In this document: one piece after another, positions 19,918 to 29,946 of the stretch | Position numbering within the stretch: the stretch's first letter is position 1 | How the letters are laid out: every line of letters begins with the position of its first letter | Source of the DNA: Symbiodinium microadriaticum | Lineage: Eukaryota > Sar > Dinophyceae > Suessiales > Symbiodiniaceae | DNA length: 64,000 nucleotides | NCBI GenBank assembly: GCA_001939145.1 | Contig: LSRX01000846.1 | Location: forward strand, 1 to 64,000 | Reading direction: 5' to 3' | The notes under the pieces: model-generated | What the model was told of the DNA's origin: nothing | Databases searched by the model: none | What the model saw: the letters and a program-made list of their open reading frames with translations, nothing else | Made by a program: the position numbers and the translations under genes

Positions 19918-20215
19918 GCCCTAAAACCCCAATCCCTAAACTCCTGAACCTTACCCTAAACCTCAACCCTAAAACCCCAATCCCTAAACTCCTGAACCCT
20001 ACCTTAAACCTTAAACCCTAGACCCTACATAATCCCTAAAATCCTGAACCCTACCCCCTATACCTCAACCCTAAAACCCCAATCCCTAAAATCCTGAACT
20101 TTATCCTCAACCCTAGACCCTAAAACCCCAACCCCTAAAATCCTGAACTTTATCCTAGACCCTAGACCCTTAAAAAAAAAACCAACCCCTAAAATCCTGA
20201 ACCCTTAACATGTTG
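19918..20215. repeat. 47-50 bp satellite derived from CCCTAAA
   Basis: CCCTAAAACCCCAATCCCTA followed by a TCCTGAACCTTA segment recurs about every 47-50 bp, with degeneration to the right. Confidence 0.88.
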
Positions 20216-20717
20216 AACCTCTAAGCCCAAAGCCCTTTGACATCCTGAGACCCTCAACTCGACGCCGTTTAGGGTTTAGGGTTTAGGGTTTAGTTCTGCA
20301 AGAACAAGGGCCCTCAACGGACCCTAACCTACACTGGACCTACACCCCCCCAGGTTTTGGGGGTGGGGTTTATTAGGGGGTTTAGGGCTTGGGATGTAGG
20401 GCTTTATCTGACTACCCCCTTCTTGGGGTTCCTCCTTATGGAATCTGCTCTTATAGCTCCTTCAAATGGTAGGTCATTTGGGCCACAGGTGCACCCTGAA
20501 CCCTAAAACCCTCTAAGCCCCCATAAAATTCGAAACCCCTACCCCTACCCAATCCCAAAATCCTAAACTCTACAATTCGGCCTAAAAGCCCCTAGAGCCT
20601 GAACCCCAAAAAGCCCCAAAACCGAAAGCCCCCAACCCCCGAAACGAAAGGCAGCAACCCGCGACCCGACCTGGACAAAACAAGAAGCCTCGACCTGAAA
20701 CCCTACACCCGAAACCC

Positions 20718-20815
20718 TAGGCTCCTTAGTAGTTCCGTTTTTGGGGATTACCTTAAATTCTAGGAGTCTAAATATATAAACCCACAAAAAGGAACTACTT
20801 AGGAGCCCATGGGTA
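20718..20815. repeat. palindromic element, family 1
   Basis: TAGGCTCCTTAGTAGTTCC at the left, GGAACTACTTAGGAGCCCAT then GGGTA at the right, interior GGATTACCTTAAATTC. Confidence 0.9.
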
Positions 20816-21061
20816 AACCCTACACCCTAGACCCTAGACCCTAAACCGCACACCTTATAGATCCCAAGCCTAAGCCCAAAACCTCTACTTAAACCCTATG
20901 GCCCTCAACATTGGGTGTGTTTGGAGGGTATCATTGAGGGTAGTGGGGAGGTCTAAGTACACAACCTGAAGCCCCAACCCAAAAGACCATCCAGGTTATG
21001 GCCTTGGGGATCCTGATTTCGGACATATTTATCGCCGAATTGATGGAGCGTCCACGAAATA

Positions 21062-21186
21062 TGGGGGCCTTCATAATTATTAGAATAAGGTTTTTCAGGG
21101 TTTTGGCGTCCTTGAGTATGTTCATGATAGTAAGGAACCCTAAGGAATAATGTAAAGAATTATGATGAAATTTTTAACGCCCCTAA
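21062..21186. repeat. palindromic element, family 12 (diverged)
   Basis: GGGGGCCTTCATAATTATTA then GAATAAGGTTTT at the left, TTTTTAACGCCCCTAAA at the right; a second copy, also diverged, at 21480-21595 has a local duplication of TAGAATAGGGTTCTGG. Confidence 0.6.
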
Positions 21187-21257
21187 ACTTTAAGCTTATG
21201 TCAGCGGGGGCCTTCTTGTGGCTCGTCTCGGGGCTTCTCTTCCGCCTCGGCCACTGC

Positions 21258-21426
21258 AGGATCGAGGTTGAGGGACCCTAAGCTATGGGAATCAGGGGCT
21301 ATTCCTGATTATGGGGTTTAGGGTTTAGGGTTCCCTAAGCTATGGGAATCAGGGACTATTCCTGATTATGGGGTTTAGGGTTTAGGGTTTCAGGGGGTAA
21401 TGCAGGATTTAGATCATCAACCGTAC
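21258..21426. repeat. palindromic element, family 8, right half with TTTAGGG arrays
   Basis: A 67-bp unit (CCTAAGCTATGGGAATCAGG through CTGATTATGGGG plus two TTTAGGG) is present twice in tandem before the family right arm TAATGCAGGATTTAGATC and ACCGTA. The TTTAGGG pieces lie between ATTATGGG and GGTAATGC, which adjoin in 13658-13766. Confidence 0.8.
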
Positions 21427-21591
21427 TTTTGGGAGTCTCCAAAGGTGCGATTGCAAGATTAGATTACGATCGGGGAGATTTATATTGGCCTGAATGATTA
21501 GAATAGGGTTCTGGGTATACGATACTATAACCCATAAGAGTGATTAGAATAGGGTTCTGGCTATACTCTACTACAACCCATTAGAACATCA

Positions 21592-21978
21592 TTGTTTCAA
21601 CCCTGTGGCCCTTTGCTCAGGCGTGGGCAACGGGCACACGACCAGCGGGCAGTGCACGCCCAGGCCTGGTTGACTGACAGGGAGACAGGAACCCCTCCGC
21701 ACACACTGCGAGCTCGTAGCTTCAACGTGAAGACCCAAGAAGAACCCTCATTTTTCGGCACTCGTCGTTTCAATCTGAATGGAAAGGCGCTACAAGCTTT
21801 TAATAAAATTCGCAACACGAGCTCCGCACTTTGCCACATTGGCTGCGGGCATCTTCTATCGCATCCTTGGAAGCAGACCATGCGGTTTGAACGACGTGCG
21901 AACACCTACCTTCCCCGAGAACCCCAGAATACCGTGAACTGGGGCGTGAGAGTGCAGTGCACCTACACAGAAGCCTAA
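21592..21978 (+). CDS. possible coding island, frame unresolved
   Basis: An open plus frame reaches TAA at 21978; its second half reads KALQAFNKIRNTSSALCHIG and further protein-like sequence. A different plus frame over 21805-21930 (TRAPHFATLAAGIFYRILGS) is equally plausible. No splice pair decides between them. Confidence 0.28.
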   Translation: MFQPCGPLLRRGQRAHDQRAVHAQAWLTDRETGTPPHTLRARSFNVKTQEEPSFFGTRRFNLNGKALQAFNKIRNTSSALCHIGCGHLLSHPWKQTMRFERRANTYLPREPQNTVNWGVRVQCTYTEA

Positions 21979-22315
21979 ACCCTAAAAAGCCCTGAACCCT
22001 AAGCCCCTAAACCCTAAAATCCCTGAACCCCAAGCCCTAAACCCTAAACGCCCTGACCACCAAACCCTAAACCCTACAAGCCCCGAGCCCTAAGCCCCTA
22101 AACCCTACAAGCCCTGAACCCTAAGCCCCTAAACCCTACAAGCCCTGAGCCCTAAGCCCCTAAACCCTACAAGCCCTGAACCCTAAGCCCCCAAACCCTA
22201 AAAGCCCTTAAACCTGAACCCCTAAACCCTGAAAGCCCTGAACCCTAAGCCCCTACACCCTAAACGCCCTGAACCCAAAGCCCATAAACCCTAAACGCCC
22301 TGAGCCCTAAACCCT
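21976..22315. repeat. about 33-bp satellite of CCCTAAA derivatives
   Basis: CCCTAAACCCTACAAGCCCT followed by GAGCCCTAAGC repeats roughly ten times with substitutions. A related run occurs at 34990-35060. Confidence 0.88.
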
Positions 22316-22445
22316 AACCAGACCTTTCCTGCACAACTTGAATTCACAGCCTTTGAAGCCTCTGCTTGAAACGGAGACGTTACACCCCAGACCCTACACC
22401 CTTATAAGGGAGCATTCTTCTTGGGGGGGGGAGCTCAATGCCTAA

Positions 22446-22540
22446 AACCTAAACCCTGAAGAACCTACCTTTTTAAGGACTTATATCATGAAATCAATAT
22501 GAACGAACCCTTAAAAGGTAGGTTCTTTGGGGTTTAGGTA
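22446..22540. repeat. palindromic element, family 10
   Basis: Arms AACCCTGAAGAACCTACC and GGTAGGTTCTTTGGGGTTTA ending GGTA; the loop has no telomere-like DNA. Confidence 0.82.
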
Positions 22541-22781
22541 CACCCTAAACCCCTCAAGGGAGCATAGACGACAGGAGGCAATAGGAGGGGGGCTCTATAG
22601 CTCCACTGGTTCCCTGTTGGGGCCATATTAAACATGATCATCTTTAATCCTTATTAGGGTTTTCATTATGACAAAAATGTAAAATCAGCTGTGAAACCAC
22701 ATTCGCCCCTAAACCCTAAACCCCCAAACCCCCAAGCCCAAAAACCCAAAAAGCCCAAACACCCAAATTGTGTCCAACAAG

Positions 22782-22862
22782 GACCCAGTCCAGAGTGAAG
22801 GGCTGCGTTGGACTCGGGTCGGGCTGCCTTGCATTGCGGAACGGGCGCCCGGTTCGTATAGG
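22782..22862 (+). CDS. exon-like island before a TTTAGGG tract
   Basis: Acceptor TCCAACAAG|G and 27 codons in phase 0: DPVQSEGLRWTRVGLPCIAE then RAPGSYR, followed by AGG|GTTGAGGGTTTAGGG. Another frame is also open (TQSRVKGCVGLG...), so the frame is provisional. Confidence 0.33.
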
Positions 22863-22924
22863 GTTGAGGGTTTAGGGTTAAGGGTTTAGAGTCTAGGGTT
22901 TAGGTTTTAGGGTTTAGGGTTTAG
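22863..22924 (+). repeat. telomere-like tract, candidate intron
   Basis: GTTGAGGGTTTAGGG units ending TTTAG|GGG. Confidence 0.7.
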
Positions 22925-23541
22925 GGGCCGGAATAGAACAGGGTTTTCGGATATTGTAAAGTAATTACAGTATAGGAACTATCAGGGGATAGATGCTATA
23001 ACCCAAAAACCAGACATATCTATGGTATGCATTATGCTCATAAGTCTCCCGCGCCAAGGGACACTTCCGATGCCGTTTTATGCAGGGTTATAGGTGTTGT
23101 TGGACCGACCCTTCTCCGTCTTTTGAAAGCAGATTTCGACGGGGTTTAGGGTCTAGTGTGATGAGCCTTCTTGCGTCCAAGACGCGGCCACGTGCGGCGA
23201 GGGCTGCAAGAAGAGCTATTCTAAACCAGACTCTCTGAAGCTGAAACTTCTTCTTGCTTGCGTGCGTTCTCAAGAAACCCACGAGTAGTCATGCCATCCT
23301 TACTCAGTCACAAGCTAAGTGCAGACCTCCTTGGTTTAACACCTTGTCATGAACAGACTCAACCTCGCATGTATCACTGCAACGTATCAGGCTTAGACTA
23401 AATCCGTTGATTGCTACTTGAGGTGTTCTTATTTGCTTTATACACTCTGCGGCGGGAGGATGCTTGCTTGAACTCGCCACCGAACAATGACACCAGTCGG
23501 GTCCTAAGCCCCACAGCTTCGGCGGATCCTTTCGTAACCAG

Positions 23542-23631
23542 TACCCATAGGCTCCTTAGTAGTTCCTTTTTGGGATTACCTTATAGGATTCTAAATATGA
23601 ACCCCCAAAAGGAACTACTTAGGAGCCTATG
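23542..23631. repeat. palindromic element, family 1
   Basis: TACCCATAGGCTCCTTAGTA arm and GGAACTACTTAGGAGCCTAT arm; the last GGTA is missing and AACCAG occurs on both flanks. Confidence 0.92.
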
Positions 23632-23696
23632 AACCAGCCAACTAACCCAAAGGCGGCGGCAGTGGAATGCAACGGGCTTGAGGCACGGACCTATAG

Positions 23697-23784
23697 TGAC
23701 GTGTTCTCCAAATTATCGGCCCTTTTTCGGTCCCCAAAATAGCAAGGCACCCTTACAAGGGACCCTAAGCTAGAGAACTAGCCA
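23697..23784. repeat. palindromic element, family 7
   Basis: GTGTTCTCCAAATTATCGG at the left, GACCCTAAGCTAGAGAACTA at the right, internal AAAATAGCAAGGCACCCTTA. Confidence 0.8.
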
Positions 23785-24283
23785 GGTCTCATGCATCCAG
23801 GGCTTTAGGCCTGCATCAGAGCTACGAATGCTGAGTTCTTGTTAGGGTTTAGGGTTTAGGTGTATCGGAAATAATATGCATTGATTTATCACTTCAAGTT
23901 CACCAGCTCAGCCACTCACAAAACAAAAACATATAGTATTGGCGCTAGCGCTATTTCTACTAAGTTTGTAGAACTGATACCGCGCAATGTTCAATGGGTT
24001 GCCGCGCAATGTCCATGACGCGATCATAAAAGAGCACGCTATTAAAGGTTCTGAGTCGCATCTGTCAGCTTACGTCCTGAGACAACGACCCCAGAAACCT
24101 GAATGTCTACAAACGCCCTTGGTATCAGGTGCATCCCAAACCCTACACCCTAAACCCTACACCCTAAACCCCTAAACCCTAAACCCCTAAACCCAAACAT
24201 GGCCAGACCACTAGAGCCCCCGATGTTTTTTCATAGAATGTCGGTGCCCACCACTTTTCAAGACGGCCCTACATGCCGGTTTA

Positions 24284-24610
24284 GGGTCCATGTACCCACA
24301 TAGTATATGCAAAAATATAAATGATAAACAAATAAACAAACAAACAATCAATTAAGTAAATAAATACATATGTATATATATATATACATCTATATATATA
24401 TATATATATATCTGTCTACCTGTCTGCCTGTCTACCTGTCTACCTATCTGTCTGGCTATCTGTCTATCTGTCTGTCTATCTATCTATCTATCTAGCTATC
24501 CAACTGTCTATCTACCTGTTATATCTATATATGGTTTCACTTGGGCCCTAAAGTACTCTAAAAGGGACTGCTGGCAGGCCAAAGTATATACTGTTTGGGC
24601 ACATAGACCC
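24284..24610. repeat. palindromic element, family 3, split by a microsatellite
   Basis: Left arm GGGTCCATGTACCCACATAG; right part AAAGTACTCTAAAAGGGACT through GGCCAAAGTATATACTG and ACATAGACCC. Between them are about 220 bp of AT-rich sequence and (TA)n, (CTGT)n and (CTAT)n that are absent from the copies at 53664 and 55338. Confidence 0.82.
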
Positions 24611-24829
24611 TTAACATAACCCTAAACAGCCCTTGCGCCCTGCTGTGTTTCCTCTGTGCATCGACAAGTGGCGAGAGCGCCGCGATTGACACATTGCAGG
24701 ACGCAGGATTTTCGGCCTTAATCCCTATCACAGTCGGGGGATTCCAGGGCAGGTGCTGGCAGGGGAGCTGCAGCTACAACGAACCCATACAAGCAATACA
24801 AGCCTGATCGTTTAGGGTCAGGGTTCAGG

Positions 24830-25150
24830 GCTTAGGTTTAGGGTTTAGGGTTAGGGTTTAGGGCATAGGGCTTAGGGTTTAGAGTTTAGAATAATGTGGG
24901 AAGCTGATTAAGAAACTCCGGTCCTATAGCCACAACATATTAGGATCTACAATGTAACGAACCGTAATGACGACCCAAAGCTTTTTTAATCAGATTCCTA
25001 CATGACTCTTGCAGAACACTGGTAGAGCCATGTAACCCTAAGCTCTTTGAGCGGAGTTTGGGGTTGAGGTTTGCGGGTTGCTGGTTTAGGGTGTTATGGG
25101 GTTCAGGGTTTAGGGTTTTTTTGGGTTTGGGGCTTTAGGGGATTAGGGTT
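24830..25150. other. TTTAGGG-like tracts, no gene
   Basis: 24830-24890 and 25075-25155 are TTTAGGG-oriented tracts with unique sequence between them. Confidence 0.7.
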
Positions 25151-25398
25151 TAGAATGCAATCAGGAAGTGCAGGCTCGCACTGTGATCATCTAAAATCCT
25201 GGCACGAATTATAAAAGCGAATTTGCCTGCAAGAATCTGCTGTGAGGACGCTGCGACGTCACCTGTACAACACAGATGCAGACATGAGAGAGGCACTGAA
25301 ATACACAGTTCCCGAAGCTTTGGCAACCATACTGTCGAACCTCCCGAGCAACGAAAAGCTTGAGTCTTACTCCTTGGCCTAGATGTCTGCAGCCTCAA
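25150..25398 (-). CDS. possible coding island, frame unresolved
   Basis: An 82-codon minus frame ends DVAASSQQILAGKFAFIIRA then RILDDHSASLHFLIAF and TAA, preceded by pyrimidine-rich acceptor-like TGTTGTACAG. A second minus frame upstream (VAREVRQYGCQSFGN) competes. No product recognised. Confidence 0.3.
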   Translation of the reverse strand: MRLQTSRPRSKTQAFRCSGGSTVWLPKLRELCISVPLSCLHLCCTGDVAASSQQILAGKFAFIIRARILDDHSASLHFLIAF

Positions 25399-25497
25399 AC
25401 AATCTCGAGAAATCTCTGGAGCTGCAGGTGCAAGGCGTTTAACGCCGCGAAGCTGCTTGCAGGAGGCACGTAAAGACGTTGTCTGTCATATCCGACA

Positions 25498-25596
25498 GGG
25501 TCCTATGTACCTATATGGGGGGGTGATACTTCAACAATCGCAATAATTCCTACTATGGAAACCCTACTTTCTACTCCATAGGTACTTATTTAGGCC
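25498..25596. repeat. palindromic element, family 4
   Basis: GGGTCCTATGTACCTATATG at the left and CATAGGTACTTATTTAGGCC at the right. The interior is the reverse complement of that at 53274-53380. Confidence 0.78.
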
Positions 25597-25801
25597 TCAT
25601 GAGCCTTTGGGTATGGAAGGGAGGGAAAGGGTACGATCCTGTTGTAAGGACTCCCATGTTGTACCTTCATCTAGAATCCTCGACTCTGGTCTTCTTACCC
25701 ATGTATACTCTACATTCCCCCAACAGAGTCTGGGGTTAGTACTTCGAACGTATCTTCTGTTGTGCCCAGTGAGTTTGCTCTATATGTCGGGGTAGTAGGA
25801 G

Positions 25802-25832
<31 letters not shown>

Positions 25833-25990
25833 CGTGTGTGTGTGTGTCTGCTTTTATATGTATACATATGCATGTATGTATGCATGCATGTATGTATCTA
25901 TACATGAATAAGTACGTATTTATTTGACTATTTGCAGCTGTATTTTTATGTATACATATGTATATACATCTGTATGTATAAATGCATACA
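25802..25990. repeat. (GT)n and (ATGT)n microsatellites
   Basis: GT run 25802-25850, then degenerate TATG/CATG tetranucleotides. Confidence 0.93.
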
Positions 25991-26358
25991 CATGTAAATC
26001 CACATAATCGTACAGCTATAACAAGGAGTGGTAAGGAATACTGTTCTTCATCGGACGTCATAGCCGCAAGCGGCGCGCCACCAAGGAAGGGTTTAGGGTT
26101 TAGGGTTTAGAACTCAGGGTTTAGGGTTTAGGGTGGCTTCTATGGGCAGGTCTCTAAATTAGGGTCCCTTTTCGGGTTCCTTCAACCGGACGACTCGAAT
26201 CAGAGTGGCATCCATGAGAAGCAGCCAGTTGAAAATGTACACGTCGTAGTGGGACGCAGCTGGAGGTGGCCCAAAGACTTAAACCCCAAACCCTACCTTA
26301 TATTAGGGTTTCTTATTTGTAAAAAACCTACAGAAGATTAGGTTATAGTCGTTTAGGC

Positions 26359-26472
26359 TACCCAGAGACTCCAATACCCCTTAATTAGGGAATATAGCTT
26401 AAATCCTAGTAGGGCTCCTATTGCAATTTAAGGTATATTCCTGAATTTAAGGGATATTGGAGTCTCTGGGTA
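26359..26472. repeat. palindromic element, family 5
   Basis: 114 bp, ends TACCCAGAGACTCCAATACC and GGATATTGGAGTCTCTGGGTA (read in two parts); contains CTTAATTAGGGAATATA, the uninterrupted site to compare with 33241. Confidence 0.92.
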
Positions 26473-26574
26473 AAAGTGGACCAACCTCAGGGCCAAGCCC
26501 ACTCAGTCCTTCGTTGCACCATGGATCATCCCTCAAGGCCTTCGTCCTTCAACGCAGAGAAAGTCGATGGGCCC

Positions 26575-26660
26575 TAAACCCTAAAATCCCAAACCCCAAA
26601 ACCTCAAACCCTAAAGCCCTAAACCCCAAACCCTAAACCCTAAAACCCTAAACCCTCAAC
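26575..26660. repeat. telomere-like tract, CCCTAAA orientation
   Basis: CCCTAAACCC, CCCCAAAACC and CCTCAAACC units. A TTTAGGG-oriented tract follows at 26755-26790. Confidence 0.88.
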
Positions 26661-27194
26661 CCTGAACCGCGAAGATGACAATGTACTGGAATACACAGGA
26701 CATTGCCAAGCCTAAGTGATGCTGGGCGACAGAGCGGGGTGTGGAAGATATGGTGTAGGGTTTAGGGTTTAGGGGTTAGGGTTTAGGATTTGAGAACGGG
26801 TCCTAGACTGTACCAAAGAGTAACAACCTAAACCCTGAACCCTAAATCGACGCTTGTTTGCACACATAGGACAAACCAGGGTAACTGCAGCCGGCGAATC
26901 TGAAGCGAAATGAGCTGGGCTGTCGCAGGTTGACCTAGACCCTGCAATGCGAACCTGTGTATGTCTGAAAAACTTGCCATCATGCCCCCATGCAACCCCT
27001 AAACATACATATAATAAGTACACTATACTAAACTCCAACACCTTTTTCCAATTGTCAATCCCTCTTCGAGTCTCTACCTATAAACAAATCTACTACAATT
27101 ACTACAATCTATCTCGACATCGTACTCTAATTTTGCGTCAGGGCCCCAGTGATATGCAGGATTTAGGGTATATAGGGTTTAAGGCTTACGGTCG

Positions 27195-27315
27195 TAGTTG
27201 GAGGATCATGGGACTTAGCAAGTAAGGTTAGAAGTACCTTAATTGGAATTACAATTAGACATAAGTATAGTTGCCGTATTTATAAACCTAATTACTAACT
27301 CCCATGATCCTCTAA
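27195..27315. repeat. palindromic element, family 9
   Basis: TAGTTGGAGGATCATGGGAC arm and CTCCCATGATCCTCTAAAT arm; directly abuts a family-7 element. Confidence 0.9.
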
Positions 27316-27419
27316 ATGGGTAGTTCTCTAATTTCGGCTTTTAGGTCCCCAACATAGTACGGCACCCTTATGAAAAAAAGAACCCGAAAAAGGGACCCTA
27401 CTTCAGAGAACTACCCATA
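27316..27419. repeat. palindromic element, family 7
   Basis: TGGGTAGTTCTCTAATTTCG and CTTCAGAGAACTACCCATA arms; internal CATAGTACGGCACCCTTATG. Confidence 0.92.
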
Positions 27420-27714
27420 AGCATATGCACCACCAACCCAAAGGCCACCTCCACTCTCTTTCTCACATAGTGCCCGGCAAGGTGCGAGCGGTTTCCAGGT
27501 GACTCCTGAAGGATGCGGCTCAGGGTTCGCGGGCACCCGAAAGCCTCAAAGGCCCTAAACCCTGAACCCCGTTTTCACCTAAAAATCCCTAAGCCCTAAA
27601 CCCCTAAGCCCTAAACCCTAAACCCCAAAGCCTTACACCGCCCAGACTCAGTTTCCTCCGAATCTCTTACATTACTATGATATACCATGGTTTACTAAAA
27701 TCTGCTATAAAAAA

Positions 27715-27819
27715 TACCTTAACCCACCAGAACCTACTTTTTTGTAGGGTCCCTATAAATTCCATGTTAGGGTTGATAATAAGGACCTACAAAAAAGTAG
27801 GGTCTGGTAGTTTCAGGTA
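27715..27819. repeat. palindromic element, family 11
   Basis: 105 bp: TACCTTAACCCACCAGAACC at the left and AGGGTCTGGTAGTTTCAGGTA at the right (21 bp, read as AGGGTCTGG and TAGTTTCAGGTA), with CTACTTTTTTGTAGGGTCC mirrored inside. Confidence 0.88.
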
Positions 27820-28183
27820 TACTATAAGATATAACACACTGCGCCAGGTGGCTGGGCTTCTTCCACGCCTTTCTTGTCCAGGATGTTGAGGAGGATGTTC
27901 TCCTCTACGGTTTAGGGTTCAACTTCGCAGCTCTGGTCGAGCAGTATCTAGTGGAACATTCAGGGGTTTTAGGGTTTAGAGTTTAGGGTTTAGGGACCCA
28001 CTCACCCTCCCAGAGAATCCCAAAACATGAAGGAACAAAGCAATTTGTCATTACGCGCAGCATAGTTTTATACTTTCACTCCAACCGAACATTTGCCTGT
28101 TGCTATAGTATCAACTACTCAAACCAACAAGACAGATATTGCTATCACAAAGCTCGAACTGAAACAGTAAAGCCAACCGGAAA

Positions 28184-28335
28184 GCCCTGAGCCCCAAACC
28201 CTAAAGCCAAGCCACAGCCCTGAGCCCTAACTCCTAAACCCTAAACACAGGGCCTGAGCCCTAAATCCTAAACCCCAAAGCCAGCCCACAGCCCTGTACC
28301 CTAAACCCTAAAGCCAGCCCACAGCCCTCGGCCCC
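28184..28335. repeat. satellite-like CCCTAAA derivative
   Basis: Units containing AAACCCTAAAGCCAGCCCAC and AGCCCTGAGCCCTAA repeat three or four times. Confidence 0.8.
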
Positions 28336-28529
28336 TTTTGAACCTAGGCTCTTCAAACGGTGTGCGGATCAGACACATAGGGACGTAGCCGAGAGTCCAA
28401 GTCCAAAACAAGGAAACGCTTCGAAGTGTCCCTAAACCCTATAAAGCCTAAACCCTAAACCCTTAACCCAAAGCCTTGGAGTCCGAAAGTGCAGGGGCTC
28501 TGCACGAGCAAAGCGTTGCCGGTCTGACA

Positions 28530-28596
28530 TCAACGCTTCGACAATCTTGTCTTTGCAACTGGCGTGCCAGTGCTGCTCCTAACACCATCTGCAAGG
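28530..28596 (-). pseudogene. former C-terminal tail in another frame
   Basis: One extra base relative to the repeat consensus (CTCAAGAGCTGTGCAGC against CTCAAGAACGTGCAGC) shifts the frame of the last repeat. In the original frame sequence continues VQQFQAFDLADGVRSSTGTP then VAKTRLSKR and TGA at 28530-28532. The sister gene has the equivalent tail also ending LSKR. Confidence 0.55.
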
Positions 28597-29946
28597 TCAA
28601 AGGCTTGGAACTGCTGCACAGCTCTTGAGCTGATCCTGCACCGCACTACTGTCACCACCAAAGCCTGTATGACCCCAGGTCACGACAGAGCCGTCGCGAA
28701 GAATGGCAGCAAAAGCGCTGGCAGATGCTTGGATCTGCTGCACGTTCTTCAGCTGATCCTGTACGGCACGACTGTCACCACCATCGACAGCAGTGGCCCA
28801 GGTCACGACAGATCCATCGCCAAGAATGGCAGCAAAAGCACTGGCAGAGGCTTGGATCTGCTGCACGTTCTTGAGCTGATCCTGTACGGCACTGCTGTCA
28901 CCACCCTTGGCAGCACTTCCCCAGGTCACGACGGATCCATCGCCAAGAATGGCAGCAAAAGCACTGGCAGAGGCTTGGATCTGCTGCACGTTCTTGAGCT
29001 GATCCTGTACGGCACTGCTGTCACCACCAAAGCCTGTATGACCCCAGGTCACAACGGATCCATCGCTAAGAATGGCAGCAAAAGCACTGCCAGAGGCTTG
29101 GATCTGCTGCACGTTCTTCAGCTGATCCTGCACGGCGCTACTGTCACCACCATCGGCAGCACTACCCCAGGTCAAGACGGATCCATCACCAATAATGGCA
29201 GCAAAAGCGTGGAGAGAGGCTTGGATCTGCTGCACGTTCTTCAGCTGATCCTGCACCGCACTACTGTCACCACCAAAGCCTGTATGACCCCAGGTCACAA
29301 CGGATCCATCGCTAAGAATGGCAGCAAAAGCACTGGCAGAGGCTTGGATCTGCTGCACGTTCTTGAGCTGATTCTGCACAGCACTGCTGTCACCTCCCAT
29401 CTCAGCATCACCCCACGTGACGACCGATCCGTCGGCCAGAATGGCAGCAAAGGCATTGGCAGAGGCTTGGGTCTGCTGCACGTTCTTGAGCTGATCCTGC
29501 ACGGCACTGCTGTCACCACCAGCGTCAGCACTACCCCAGGTCACGACGGATCCATCGTCAAGAATTGCCGCAAACGCCCTGCCAGAAGCTTGGATCTGTT
29601 GCACGTTCTTCAGCTGATCCTGCACGGCACTACTGTTACCACCAGTGTAAGGATTACCCCAGGTCACGACGGATCCATCGCCAAGAATTGCAGCAAAAGC
29701 AAAGTAAGTAGCTTGAACTTGGATTCCCTGTCTCTGCAACATTAGTACATCACCGTTCTCGAGCTTGGCATGCTTGATCGGTGCAGATGCATCCAAAACA
29801 CTTCCAGATGAGCCCACGAGCCGCCCCCTGCCGACTCCGAGTGCGATCTGTGCCCGGCGTTGCAGGGCTCCGACGTCTTCATCCAAGCCTGCCGTCACAG
29901 TGGCGGTCTTGCCGCTGAGCAGCCCAACGTCCACTGTAATCGACAT
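28597..29946 (-). CDS. ubiquitin-like domain plus nine RCC1-like repeats
   Basis: 449 residues from an ATG preceded by CTGCAAG (a possible trans-splice acceptor). Residues 1-72 align with a ubiquitin fold: MSITVDVGLLSGKTATVTAG, then a helix-like ALQRRAQIALGV, GRLVGSSGSVLD and GDVLML; no C-terminal Gly-Gly, so it is probably not a processed modifier. From residue 83 follow nine repeats of exactly 41 residues, consensus AFAAILGDGSVVTWG then GGDSSAVQDQLKNVQQIQAS. The GDGSVVTWG core is RCC1-like, and the 41-residue length is nearer to BLIP-II-type blades than to classical RCC1 (about 50-60), so a beta-propeller is the likely fold. No substrate can be inferred. The last repeat ends in a frame-changed tail (see 28530-28596). 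Intronless. Confidence 0.85.
   Translation of the reverse strand: MSITVDVGLLSGKTATVTAGLDEDVGALQRRAQIALGVGRGRLVGSSGSVLDASAPIKHAKLENGDVLMLQRQGIQVQATYFAFAAILGDGSVVTWGNPYTGGNSSAVQDQLKNVQQIQASGRAFAAILDDGSVVTWGSADAGGDSSAVQDQLKNVQQTQASANAFAAILADGSVVTWGDAEMGGDSSAVQNQLKNVQQIQASASAFAAILSDGSVVTWGHTGFGGDSSAVQDQLKNVQQIQASLHAFAAIIGDGSVLTWGSAADGGDSSAVQDQLKNVQQIQASGSAFAAILSDGSVVTWGHTGFGGDSSAVQDQLKNVQQIQASASAFAAILGDGSVVTWGSAAKGGDSSAVQDQLKNVQQIQASASAFAAILGDGSVVTWATAVDGGDSRAVQDQLKNVQQIQASASAFAAILRDGSVVTWGHTGFGGDSSAVQDQLKSCAAVPSL

Noticed and set aside
28564-29745. 393-codon plus-strand ORF (and 57888-58436, 58449-59219, 38146-38865)
   Set aside because: Antisense of the 123-bp Ubl-RCC1 repeats. Because the unit is a multiple of three and one antisense frame lacks stops, long shadows arise automatically; the minus frame has the domain signature and start.
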